A stretch of 64,000 bases of DNA. Source: Imbricaverruca yamaguchii. Lineage: Eukaryota; Arthropoda; Thecostraca; Neoverrucidae. The notes beneath the pieces were generated by a model, which saw only the letters and a list, made by a program, of their open reading frames with translations, searched no databases and had not been told where the DNA came from. Position 1 is the stretch's first letter; each line of letters begins with the position of its first letter. The DNA lies in NCBI GenBank assembly GCA_034440575.1, contig JAOTOL010001344.1, positions 62,001-126,000 of the forward strand, read 5' to 3'. The position numbers and the translations under genes are program-made. Below are positions 44,655 through 56,960 of the stretch, one piece after another.

Positions 44655-45025
44655 GCGCCACCACAGCGGTCACACAGCGGCATACAGCGGTCACACAGCG
44701 GTCACACAGCGGCATACAGCGGTCACACAGCGACATGCAGCAGTCACACGGCGACATAAAGCGGACATGCAGCGTGGTGATTGTTAGTCTTACGACACGT
44801 CAGCCGTTGAGCTATGCAGCGTCGCCGATCTCTCACGCCGATTGGTCGCGGGCGAAGAGTAGCGACAGGTGAGACTCGAACCCACAATCTTTCGATTGTG
44901 AGACGGGTAACTTACCCCTAGACTATTCGTCCACGCGGACATACAGCGGTCACACAGCGGTCACACAGTGGTCACACAGCGGTCACACAGCGGTCACACA
45001 GCGGTCACACAGCGAACATACAGTG
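44655..45025. repeat. 11-bp minisatellite CGGTCACACAG, interrupted by a SINE
   Basis: Array of CGGTCACACAG and CGGCATACAG units, split at about 44775-44934 by the family 1 SINE copy 2. Confidence 0.9.
44761..44948 (-). mobile_element. tRNA-derived SINE inside a minisatellite (family 1, copy 2)
   Basis: The element (about 44775-44934) is about 160 bp with the same layout as copy 1: head with GTGGGTTCGAGTCTCACC and the identical CACAATC-GAAA-GATTGTG hairpin, body GCCCGCGACCAATCGGCGTG, tail near GTCGTAAGACTAACAATC. Flanks GCGGACATGCAGCG (44761-44774) and GCGGACATACAGCG (44935-44948) match 13 of 14, as expected for a target-site duplication, though the surrounding array is itself similar. Confidence 0.8.
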
Positions 45026-45143
45026 CACACACGACTATGATAAATAAGCCACTCAGAGGAGATACGCAACTGTCATGCAACGGTGATACGATCGCGATCC
45101 AACCGTCGTACGCAGCGGCCACAGGGACCACGCTGCAGCCAGC

Positions 45144-45195
45144 TAGTTATTTGGGCTTTAGGGCGCTTCGACCAGTTTTGATCATTTGCGCCCAT
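45144..45195 (-). repeat. Short hairpin element (copy E), best preserved
   Basis: TAGTTATTTGGGCTTTAGGG, CGCTTCGACCAG, TTTTGATCATTTGCGCCCAT. The stem GGGCGC/GCGCCC is perfect around a 21-nt loop, with an outer TGGGC/GCCCA alternative. It sits between two blocks of the CACACAG minisatellite. Confidence 0.75.
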
Positions 45196-45354
45196 AACAT
45201 TTTATTATGCTTCACCGCTGATGCGAATTATAACCTCGGTGTATACGTGGCCCTAGATCCAATCGCTGAAAGGTAATGGAACAAGTTCCCCGAATGTGCA
45301 AATTTTGAATTGTTCCCCAGAATGTCTTCTAGCCACACAATAGTCACATGGCGG

Positions 45355-45411
45355 CTGCGTAGCAGTCACACAGCGGCCATACAGCACCCACACACAGCGA
45401 TCACACAACGG

Positions 45412-45443
<32 letters not shown>

Positions 45444-46035
45444 CAGCCACACACAGCAGCCACACATAGCAGCCGCACATAGCAGCCGCACAGCGGCCAA
45501 ACAGCAGTCACACACAGCAGCCACACACAGCGACCACATACAGCAGCCACACACAGCGGCCACACTGCAGCCACATAGCTGTCACATAGCTGTCACATAG
45601 CGGTCGCATAGCGGTCACATAGCGGTCACATAACGGTCACATAGCGGCCACGCTGTAGTCACACAGCGGTCACATAGCGGTCACACAACGGTCACATAGC
45701 GGACACACAGCGGCCACACTGCAGCCACATAGCGGTCACACAGCGGTCACACAGCGGTCACACACACACACACAGCAGCCACATACAGCGGCCATACACA
45801 GCAGCCACACATACCAGCCACACAGCAGCCACACACAGCGACCACATACAGCGGATACACACAGCGGCCACACAGCAGTCACACACAGCGGCCACACAGC
45901 GGCCACACAGCAGTCACACACAGCGGCCACACAGCAGTCACAGGGCGGCCACACAGCAGTCACACACAGCGGCCATGCAGCAGTCACACACAGCGGCCAC
46001 ACAGCAGTCACACACAGCGGCCACACAGCAGTCAG
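45355..46035. repeat. CGGTCACACAG/CAGCCACACA minisatellite with (CA)n
   Basis: Irregular 10-13-bp units (CAGCGGTCACA, CAGCAGCCACACA, CAGCGGCCACA) with a (CA)n microsatellite at about 45414-45440 and a shorter one at about 45760. It shares its unit with the 44655-45025 array, so both probably derive from one ancestral array. Confidence 0.95.
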
Positions 46036-46380
46036 CAGGGCGGCCGGACGCACACGCAGCTCGCCGGCGCGGTACCATACGCGGCGCGTATTCCCACCGC
46101 TGACCGCGCGTCGCCTGTATGTGCCGAAACGGCAGATCGGAACGGGTCGTAACAATGCCTGGCGTGCGTAGGGAAGTCTGCCGTAGTTGGCCGGCTGCGT
46201 CTCGACACTGGGGGGAGGAGGGAGGGGGCAGCTGACAGCACGCACCACATGTGCGACATGTGTCTCGCCCGCCCGGAACTGGGCCAACGGTCGGGTCGTG
46301 TACGCCGCGTGACTGAGGTGGCGCGTGACGCCAGGGGCGGGGACGTCACAGTTGAGCGTCACACTCGATGGTTCGGCCGA
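46036..46380. other. Unique sequence, no gene seen
   Basis: No feature supported. Confidence 0.4.
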
Positions 46381-46655
46381 CAGCTAGGGAGAGGCAGGCA
46401 TGTCCCATCCATTGGATGTCATCGATAACACCATCGGTGTCCACTGGCATGTCCGGTTCTACCTCGGCTGACCGCTGGGAGAGAGACAGACGTGTCCCAT
46501 CCATTGGATGTCGTCGATGACACCATTGGTGTTCGCCGGCATGGCCGGTTCCACCTCGGCCGACCGCTGGGAGGGAGACGGGCATATTCCATCCAACGGC
46601 CGTCATCGATGCCTCCATCAGTGTCCACCGGCACGGCCGGTACCGCCAAGGCCGA
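46381..46655. repeat. 91-bp tandem repeat, 3 copies
   Basis: GTCCCATCCATTGGATGTC at 46402 and 46493, with a more diverged copy from about 46580 (TTCCATCCAACGGCCGTC). Confidence 0.85.
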
Positions 46656-46684
46656 GCGAGGCGAGGCGCCGATCGTGACAGTCG

Positions 46685-46800
46685 GCTTACGTTCGCGCCG
46701 GTCGGCGAGACCTTCCGGAACGGGTGGCTCCCGATCGCTGTCGGGATTACGCTGGCGCCGGTCGGCGAGACCTTCCGCAACGGGTGGCAGGTCTCGCCGA
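46685..46800. repeat. 60-bp tandem duplication
   Basis: CGCCGGTCGGCGAGACCTTC at 46696 and 46756. Confidence 0.85.
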
Positions 46801-47089
46801 TCACGGCTGGATTTGCACTTGTAATCTTGGACTTGGCGATGACAATTTTAGGCTAATCGAATACGGATCGAATGTTTTGTTTGATACGTGTGACAGCAGA
46901 ACCTCAGTTTGCACTTTCCGGTGACTCTTGACCACCTTACTATAGAGTAGTGCGTTGCCGAACAGCACCATTCAACCATCAAATGAGAAAGATAAGAGGA
47001 TAGATAGCCTACTGGGAAGAATGATGTTCTCGATTCAATAAATCCAGGAAGAACCTACGTTTCCCGACCACGCTCCCGAATTGCAGAGA
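46801..47089. other. Unique sequence, no gene seen
   Basis: Nothing supported. Confidence 0.4.
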
Positions 47090-47143
47090 TTGATTGATTA
47101 TTTGGGCTTAAGGGCGCGCCGACTGCAAAATCGTTCAGCGTCC
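47090..47143 (-). repeat. Short hairpin element (copy F)
   Basis: TTGATTGATTATTTGGGCTT edge with a (TTGA)n-type flank, then AAGGGCGCGCCGACTGC and TTCAGCGTCCA. Stem GGGCGC/GCGTCC with one G-T. Confidence 0.7.
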
Positions 47144-47386
47144 ACTGTGAGCTGCAGAGAGTCGAGCCGTAAAATTGCCGTGACGCGTGTCCAGGCCGAG
47201 GTGTGGCCACCGGCTCGGTCTTGACCGCCGTGCACGCTCGGTCACCTGGCGGTGACGGCGACACTCTGCGCGGTCACCGGCCGGGTCACCGTGGCCGGAG
47301 CAGGGAGTAGGCAGCTGGCGCACCGCCGCAGGCTCAGAACAGCGCGCCGCAGGCTCGCAACAGCCACTGCGGCCTCGCGGTGGTGG
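47144..47386. other. Unique sequence between two hairpin-element copies
   Basis: Imperfect GCCGCAGGCTCGCAACAG words at 47325-47375. Nothing else. Confidence 0.4.
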
Positions 47387-47432
47387 ATTTTTGCTTCAGG
47401 GCGCATCGACTGCGTTGGTCATTTCGCACCCA
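47387..47432 (-). repeat. Short hairpin element (copy G)
   Basis: TTTTTGCTTCAGGGCGCATC, GACTGCGTTGGTCATTTCGC, ACCCAT. The stem is interrupted by one mismatch. The TTATTTGGG edge has decayed. Confidence 0.6.
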
Positions 47433-48740
47433 TGGCCGTAGGCTCGCAGCGGGCGCCGGCCGCGTGTTAATCACCGCCACGCAAGGCCGTTACAGCAGCG
47501 GAGGTGTCGAGCGAACATCGTCCCGGGAGTATCCCGGGGCGGTGTGGCCGGCCGGCGCAGGTGGTGGACCACCCACCCGTGCAATCTGATGGTGGACCGA
47601 TCACTGCTGCCAGATGGAGACGGTCAGGCGTCTCTAAAATTAAACCGCAAGCTGTCAAGACATTCGCGAATCTCCAACAGTTGTCTGCACCTCCAGAAAC
47701 CTCGACAATCTTCCGAATCATCAAGATTCGGTCTCTAGAAACTGACTGCCAAAACCTATAGATATCAGGTAAACCTCTGAATCTGGCATAGGCGCTCTAT
47801 AACGAATGCAGTTGATGCGCCCAAAACCCCCAATAACTAACTCTGAATCTGGCAATAGGTGGCAATCGAATCGGCCAATCGAATCTGGCAATCGGATCGG
47901 CGCAGGCAAGCGGCACACTCAGCACCGTCCCGGTCTGTCGGTCGCACTGGCCGCCCGACAGGCCGGCCCACCGGCGTGGAGCTCCTCAGTCAAGCTGATG
48001 TGTTAACTGACGAACGGCGCAAGGCGGTTCAGTGTCGGGACAGTACCGCGGCGGCCGCCGTCCGGCGAATCGGTGCCGACACCGCCGCCAGTCGGCGAGC
48101 GGAGAGTGCGCCCGCCGGACATCGCTTCCGATCGCTCGGTCACAATTAGCTGCGCGCTGCGACAGAACAACGGTGCGGTGGCTGCTGGGTGTCGGCGGCA
48201 GAATTATCAGATCAGACACCGGCCGACGCGCCGGCGGTCCAAAGCCGGCGCGATCCGATCGCGAGCCGAGAGCGCACCGAGCAGACCGGCGCGGCGGCGT
48301 CGCGTTTGAGCCGGCTGCGTCGTGTTTGAACCCGCTGCGCCGGCTGATTTGTTCCGGCCGGCCGCGCCCAGTATCAACAGCGCGCCCGGACTATTGGCGG
48401 ATTCCATATGCCGTTTCGTCCGTCGGCGGCAAAATTGCCCTCTATAGTCGGCAGCTGATGCTCATTATCAGCAAAACGGGCCGGTCTTGTAAACAGAACA
48501 GGCGCCAAACCGAATTCCGGTCACGTCCAGTCGAAACGCAGCCGATCGTGGCTTTAAAAAAAATCGGTTCGGTCGCCGTTCTTGTTTGCCACTTCGCGCA
48601 CGAACCTGCCGCGAGCCGGCTGATCAGCCAGCGGTACGGCTGAAATTTGCATGCACGATTCTATCCGGCTTGCTGATTGGGCTTTGGGCGTGACGCAGAT
48701 GCCGCTGTGAACTTAGCAGCGAGGGTCGCACACTCTGGAG
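47433..48740. other. Unique sequence, no gene seen
   Basis: 47780-47900 contains GAATCTGGCAAT words (short imperfect repeat). 48000-48620 is CpG-rich. A frame of 203 codons at 48032-48643 has no recognisable domain. Confidence 0.35.
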
Positions 48741-48935
48741 AGCGGGAGATGCCCGACACAGACGTGACGGTGAGCAAACATTCTCCAGAAATGGCGGACT
48801 GATACCCGCTCCGGCCGCAACGGTAGGAGACAGACACCCGCTCAGGCCTTAACCGCAAGAGACAGACACCAGCTCCAGCCCCAACGGTGAGAGACAGGCA
48901 GCTGCCGCAGCCCTGACGGTAAGAGGCCCCCGGCA
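48741..48935. repeat. Imperfect repeat with GAGACAGACACC core, about 30-45-bp spacing
   Basis: Four or so diverged copies with GAGACAGACACCCGCTC / GAGACAGACACCAGCTCC / GAGAGACAGGCAGCTGCC. Confidence 0.55.
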
Positions 48936-50743
48936 GACCGCAGACGTGACGCCAAGAAAGGCAAGAGTCTGATCCGGAGCCCACGACCCACCCTAGCCGC
49001 GGGGCACAGCGCCGTCGTCGCCGACGGCTCGTGGGAACAGGGCGACGCGACCGGAAGAGCGTCGCCAGTGAAAACAAGCGGCGATGGCCGAGCCGTGTTT
49101 GGCGGCGCGTACAATGCCGAGGTGTTTATCCGACGCCCGACTCTCGGCCCTGGGCTCTCGGCTCTCGAGGAGGTCGCGGACGGCGCGCACAATGACCGCC
49201 GCATAATGCATGCGGCCTTGTCGCCGCGGCCGCCGCGCGATAGAGACGGCCGCTGATGTTGAGTCCCGCCTGACGCCTGCGCCTGCGCCGCCTGTCGCCT
49301 GTGTCGCCTGTCGCCTGTCGCCGGCATTAGCGGCCGACGTATGCAGACAAACGCGGCCGCTATGCTAACCAGTCGGCAGATCGCTCCTCGGCAGTCGGCG
49401 CATTCCGTAAACACGCCGATCGCCGAACGACGTCGGCCGGCCGCGTTTCGCGCCAGCGTTATGCGCGCATAAATTGGCGCGGCTCGTCGGCGGACTTGTC
49501 GCGCGCGCGACGGGCGAGTCTGCCCGCGGGCTATCGCCGCCGCCGGCGGTCCTCGCGCTCGCGGCGGAGGCGCGTCGGCGTCGACGCCGCCCGAGGGGCG
49601 CTCGGCCGGGGCGCGTCGACGACGACACATTTGGCACCGTCGAACACTCCTCTCGGCGCCTGGACGGTGAACGGCGCAGTTTTCCCGTCCATTGATCTTT
49701 ATTGAGGCCCGTAAAACACTGGTGGCGGCGGACGGTGCCGCCGGCGCCGCCAGACCGGCAGCCGCGGCAGACGCGGCCGCCCCACTTCCGGCCGGCGGCG
49801 GAAGCGCGTGCGTCGGCCTGTGCGCCCCGCGCCGTTCGTTCTCGTCGTCTGCAGTCGCTCATGACGCGTTCGGCGTTTTTTCCGCCGTCGAACAAGGCGG
49901 CCGCCGCCGGGAGGCGCCCTCAAAAACAGCTCCACTGTCAGCGGCAGTGACGCGGCACGACAAATGATCCGCTCTTTGAAAAGGCGTATTTTCGTATTGA
50001 GTGACTGGATAACGCCCGGCAGTGGTCCTTTTTGTATGCTAATGACTTGGCAGTTGTTTTCTCAAATGCCATTGTGCCCGCCGACGCGGAAAATATAGAA
50101 TGGAAGTCGGGTTGGTGGCTGCTCGACACGACACACAGCGGTTCGGTTCTCTCTCGCTGTGCGTCTCGTGGCGAGTGGCGTTCGAATGTCGGAAAGCCAG
50201 ACATCGTGGATCGACGGTATCGTCTCAGGAGTTCCTGCAGCCGGGTGACGATGCAATTTACATGTATTGTGCCATTCGTTTGCGCACACCGCCCATAGCA
50301 CGCAAGAACAGATAAAGTGATGAAGTACTGAGCAGCAAAAGCATATTTCTCAGGTACCTCGGGAAGTGCGCTATTTGGACGGATTGGTCAGCATTATGGA
50401 ATATGCTGCCTTTCGCGTTGCATGGAAGCACGCTGCCCTCCGAAACATTCTTCGTTGATTATTCGGCTGGAAACATGTCCTCGCAACGAGTTATCTCAGT
50501 CACATACAGCCATGATGGTAGCCATGTATATGGTTGTCAAAAGGCACGCCAAAACTTTGACAACCAGCTAAAATGGCACGAGTCGGTCACACTGGTAACG
50601 TATCTATCGTCTTACATTTGGCAGAACACGGTTGTTGCTATTCAATTATCTTTCTTTCGGATAATCGAATCGCTATCGGTACTTTTTACCTTTTATCGCA
50701 TTCCATGGACGGTATTTGTGTGGCATCATTGTACTGACTTGAG
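48936..50743. other. CpG-rich block (to about 49950) then AT-rich block
   Basis: A short CGCCTGTCGCCTGTGTCGCC run lies at 49275-49322. 49380-49930 is strongly CpG-rich. 49970-50743 is AT-rich. A plus frame at 50403-50786 (127 codons) has no family resemblance and runs into the hairpin element, so it is not called. Confidence 0.35.
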
Positions 50744-50801
50744 TTGGTTAGTTATTTGGGCTCCAGGGGTGCATCGGCCATGTTGATCATATAGCGCCCA
50801 T
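50744..50801 (-). repeat. Short hairpin element (copy H)
   Basis: GTTGGTTAGTTATTTGGGCT edge, then CCAGGGGTGCATCGGCCATG and TTGATCATATAGCGCCCAT. Stem GGGTGC/GCGCCC with one T-G. Confidence 0.75.
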
Positions 50802-52112
50802 TTTGTCCTGACATGAAAAGCATGTATAATCTCACCTCCGGGAGCCATGCATTTTGCTTTGTAGGCATGCTTTTTGATAAGTACATTTACACAGCCACTT
50901 CTGATACATCATGAAAACGAAGCTTCAAACATATTTTGAAGACTATTTCGCTCAGGATGAGGGATCTCACTGCCGTGCAATTGTTTCGTCACGTGATTCT
51001 AAAAATGCAGTGAGGCACTTCCATGTATGCTGAATGCTACGTAAGTAAGACAACTTTACAAGAAGGCGACACAAATATCCAGAATAGGGTACTTTCGGTT
51101 GATTTAAAGTGCTGGGTGGCTACCACTAGTATTACCGGCTTGAGCATGGTTTAAGCCAACCAAAACAGTCCCGTAAACTTCCCAACGCTGGACACAAGTA
51201 CATGCCAAAGCTCCAGCAAGATAAAGCACCAAAGTTTAAACGCCAGTAAGATTAATTCTGGAATAAGAAAAGAACAGAGAGAAGTCTGTTCCGTGAACTA
51301 GAAGGTTGCAAAAATAAGTCGAAATCAATGTCAACTTACTTGAATGAGAACATATGGACAGCGATTGAAGTATTCTGCATTGAACAACTCGGCCGATTTT
51401 CTCCTGGCGGCCATTACAATGCTGGAGTTCTGCAGGACCGACGGAAAATAGGCGTATCAGAGGACCGTTACCGCACAGACAGACCAGACGAAAACACAAG
51501 TTTGGCTGCTACGCACCCGGCAAACATTTTACGAACATGCGAGATGAGTAGCAAATCGAATTTGGGATCCTTCCGGGAATGCTGCCGTCGCCGGCGCCGC
51601 ACTGGGCGACCTATAAACAACACAAATCCGACTGATAGTCTCCGAGAATGGAACTGCATGCGAAGTGCCGGCTGGCGCCGCCGATGTCTCTCCTGTTCGC
51701 CAGAAAACCTGCCGCCTGCCTGAAATGATCCGCTGTTTTATCCGAGCCGCACGGTGCCGCCGGCTTATCTTCGGTCAAGTTCACCACGCCCTCCGAAGTT
51801 CGCCGCACACAATAACAAGGCCAAGATCGCGTCTGAGCCGCGCTCAACACGAACTTATTCCTAGGGCATTGCGGTTCATGCATTTTAGAGGAGACAGCGT
51901 CGTAGACAGGTGGGACAAGTTCCGACCGAAGCCGGCCCGCTCAAGAGTTCTCCAACAGGCTGTCCAGGCCATTCGGACCTCATTTATGTGGCCGAATGAC
52001 GCCGTCCTGGTGCTCTCCAGTGCCGAGGGTTCGACGAGTGGCAATGCAATTCCAGTCGATATTACTGCTTCAGTATTGTTCCGGCGACTGGGGCGACTGG
52101 CGTCCGGTGCTG
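50802..52112. other. AT-rich unique block, no gene seen
   Basis: A minus-strand ATG CAT GGC TCC CGG AG|GTGAGA near 50832-50847 is a start-plus-donor coincidence too short to support. Frames at 51328-51723 and 51665-52150 match nothing known. Confidence 0.35.
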
Positions 52113-52400
52113 TCGAGCGTGCGTCGGTAGCCGGGAACGTGCGTCGGTAGCCGGGAACGTGCGTCGGTAGCCGGGAACGTGCGTCGGTAGCCGGGAACGT
52201 GCGTCGGTAGCCGGGAACGTGCGTCGGTAGCCAGGAACGTGCTTCGGTAGCCGGGAACGTGCGTCGGTAGCCGGGTACGTGCGTCGGTAGCCGGGAACGT
52301 GCGTCGGTAGCCGGGAACGTGCGTCGGTAGCCGGGAACGTGCGTCGGTAGCCGGGAACGTGCGTCGGTAGCCGGGAACGTGCGTCGGTAGCCGGGAACGC
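52113..52400. repeat. 20-bp minisatellite GTGCGTCGGTAGCCGGGAAC, about 14 copies
   Basis: Very homogeneous, only a few single-base variants near 52230-52275. The minus strand is open in more than one frame, so a 300-codon shadow frame (51844-52746) spans it. Confidence 0.95.
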
Positions 52401-53544
52401 GATCGCAGCTCCGTGAAGACCCCTGGCTTTCTGCAATTGCGGACGCATCGCCAAGCTTGTTCACGGCATGGAATATTCGGCTATTCGCGGTGCCACCATA
52501 TTCCAGAATGTTCCCTCCTCTTCCAGGTTGGGGCGGGATATTGGAATCGTCCGCACATAAGTGGCACAATGCACTGAGTCGGCTCCTACGTGATGACTGA
52601 GTGCAGCAGACTACTTCCAGGCAGCACGGTATTTGTGGACGACTCATCGGAAAAGCATGCAATGCTGTTTGGCGAGTTCCCTGCGCTTTCTGGTCATGCG
52701 TCAGCAGCGATCCAATATTCAGCCCGCCCATCACGGACAAATGCATCTTACAAGTCCGCGGCAGAGAACGGCCTCTCCATCCTCCGTCCGGACGATCGCC
52801 GGGCTAGTCATAGCTGTCGATCCTGGAGGAGGCCATTACGTTCATGCCTATCTGGTCGCGACGGCGCTGGCCAAATGGTTTTGAGTCGTTCTCTGCGGTG
52901 GAGCAGAAAAAGACCGGCCGAAATATCGCCCAAGCTTCTCGGCACGCCGATAAAGCGGACATAAAACCGGCCGCCGGAACACGAACCAAGTGGACAAGTG
53001 CGAGCCGGCCGCCGGCCGCGCACAGATTGTCGTCTTAAATTAAGACCTAAGTGGACATAAAGGCAGGCCGTGCGCGGGTGGCTTGTTTTGGCGGACGTCA
53101 GTCCGACGTCGTGGCGGCGATTTTCGGACGGCGCCGCACCGGGCCGGTTTATTTGAAATTTAATTCCGGAAGGGCGCGAGTTTTGATGGCTTCCATTGTT
53201 GGTGTTTTCTTTGTATCTGGCGCTATTCCGCCGCGGCGCTCTGCGGCGTCCCGGCGAGTGACTTCCACTGTTTAGAAAACGGGAAAAACACTGGGAAATA
53301 ATGGCCGCCGCGGTGGCGACCACTTCTTCCAACAATCTTCGGAAGATGTTGTGGTGCTTGGATATCGCAGACCACCGGAGCCAAGACTCAAGTTCGTTTC
53401 CACGGCTCAAAAACAATACTGACACCAAATCTGTCGATTCTAGACTCTGATTCCGGCTTTCCTTCACGGGTCGCATCCTTTGTCACAGACTCACTCTCTG
53501 GTCTTCATCATCCCTCTATCGCTTTAACTCCATCATCAATCCCT
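52401..53544. other. Mixed unique sequence, no gene seen
   Basis: Frames of up to 222 codons (52808-53476 minus) carry no recognisable domain and overlap opposite-strand frames. Confidence 0.35.
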
Positions 53545-53855
53545 CTAACCCAAGGTCTCGCCCCTCTGGCCCAAGGTCCCGCCACTCTAACTCAAGGTCT
53601 CACCGGTCTCGCCCTCTAACCCAAGGTCTCGCCCCTCAAACCCAAGGTCTCGCTGGTATCGCACCTCTAACCCAAGGTCTCGCTGGTATCGCACCTCTAA
53701 CCCATGGTCTCGCCCCTCTAACCCAAGGTATCGCTGGTCTCGCCCCTCTAACCTAAGGTCTCGCTGGTCTCTCCCCTCCAACCTAAGGTCTCGCCCCTCT
53801 AACCCATGGTGCCGCCGGTCTCGTCCTTCCTACCGAAGGTCTCGCGGGGCTCGCC
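53545..53855. repeat. Compound 20-36-bp minisatellite with CTCTAACCCAAGGTCTCG
   Basis: CCCAAGGTCTCGCCCCTCTA units alternate with an inserted CTGGTATCGCAC segment. The internal CTCTAACCCAAGG words resemble but are not telomeric CCTAA repeats. Confidence 0.9.
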
Positions 53856-54539
53856 GCCCCAATGCCAGTTCTCTCGCCGATTTCACCGCAGACCGAGGCG
53901 GTGCCACTGACGACGCAGTCTGGAGACCCTGCGAGCGGCCAGCGCGACGATCGGCGGTGTGCTTTTCCCCGTCGGCTGAGCGGTGGGGCGGTGCCGCCGT
54001 CAGCGGCCCGCGTCGCTCGCCGAACCGCCGACACAATGGCGCGAACGCCAGCGCAGCTTGCGCAAGGCGACGCCGGCGCCTCGCCTCTGACGCCACTTCG
54101 CACCTCCGCCGCGGTCACCGCGCGACCGCCGTCGGCGGGCATCGGCAGTATCGGCGGTGACGACAGACCCGGCCACCGGCGCAGTTCGACCCTGAGACGA
54201 GTCCGCCCGTCGGCCGGCGGCCGATCAAGCCGTAATCATTTACAGACGGCGGCCGCCGGTTTACTTTGGCCGCGGCGGCGGCGCCGGCGCCTCTGACGGA
54301 CGTGTCGTCAATTAGGAGCGACACGCCGACGATTTGTGGAAAGAAGTCCAACATGCGATTTGAGCGCAGGCCAATGCACATGACTCGACCGCGCGGCGGT
54401 GGGCGGCTCGGGGACGCCGGCGGCGGCCGCCGCCGGCACACACCGCACGCGGGCCGCTCAATTACCATCTGGCCCAGATAGTGGGCAAGAGTCCGCCGTG
54501 ATCACCGCAGCCGCCGTCCGCGCGACGCACCCAGGCCGC
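53856..54539. other. CpG-rich sequence, no gene seen
   Basis: No feature supported. Confidence 0.35.
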
Positions 54540-54805
54540 CGCGGCAGCTGGCTGGTCCTGCAACAGCTGGCTGGTCCCGCAGCAGCTGACTGGTTCCGCA
54601 ATAGCTGGCTGTTCCTGCAGCAGCAGGCTGGTCCCGCAGCAGCTGGCTGGTCCCGCAGCAGCTGGCTGGTCCTGCAGCAGCTGGCTGGTCCCGCAGCAGC
54701 TGGCTGGTCCCGCAGCAGCTGGCTGGTCCTGCAGCAGCTGGCTGGTCCTGCAGCAGCTGGCTGGTCCTGCAGCAGCTGGCTGGTCCTTGCAGCAGCTGGC
54801 TGACC
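54540..54805. repeat. 19-bp minisatellite AGCTGGCTGGTCCTGCAGC, about 13 copies
   Basis: Alternating CCTGC/CCCGC variants. Every unit carries the CAGCTG palindrome. Peptide shadows are SWLVLQQLAGPAAAG and SCCRTSQLLQDQPAA. Confidence 0.95.
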
Positions 54806-56824
<2,019 letters not shown>

Positions 56825-56960
56825 CCCACGAGGCAGAGAGAGAGAGGGCCGGTGAAGGCCGCGTGAGAGCGTGTGAAGAGAGCGAGAGCGAGAGCGAGAG
56901 CGAGAGAGACGGGGGAACGACTATAAGATGAGGAGACAAGAGAGACGGATGCCGGGAGTA
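56825..56960 (+). repeat. Polypurine tract with GAGAGC repeat
   Basis: AG-rich plus strand, with (GAGAGC)n/(GAGCGA)n words at about 56878-56906. Confidence 0.8.

Noticed and set aside
51844..52746. 300-codon minus frame
   Set aside because: Runs through the 20-bp minisatellite. The unique parts at both ends match no family I know.
53545..53855. Interstitial telomeric repeat (CTAACCC words)
   Set aside because: The words are part of longer 20-36-bp units, not tandem CCTAA or CCCTAA.
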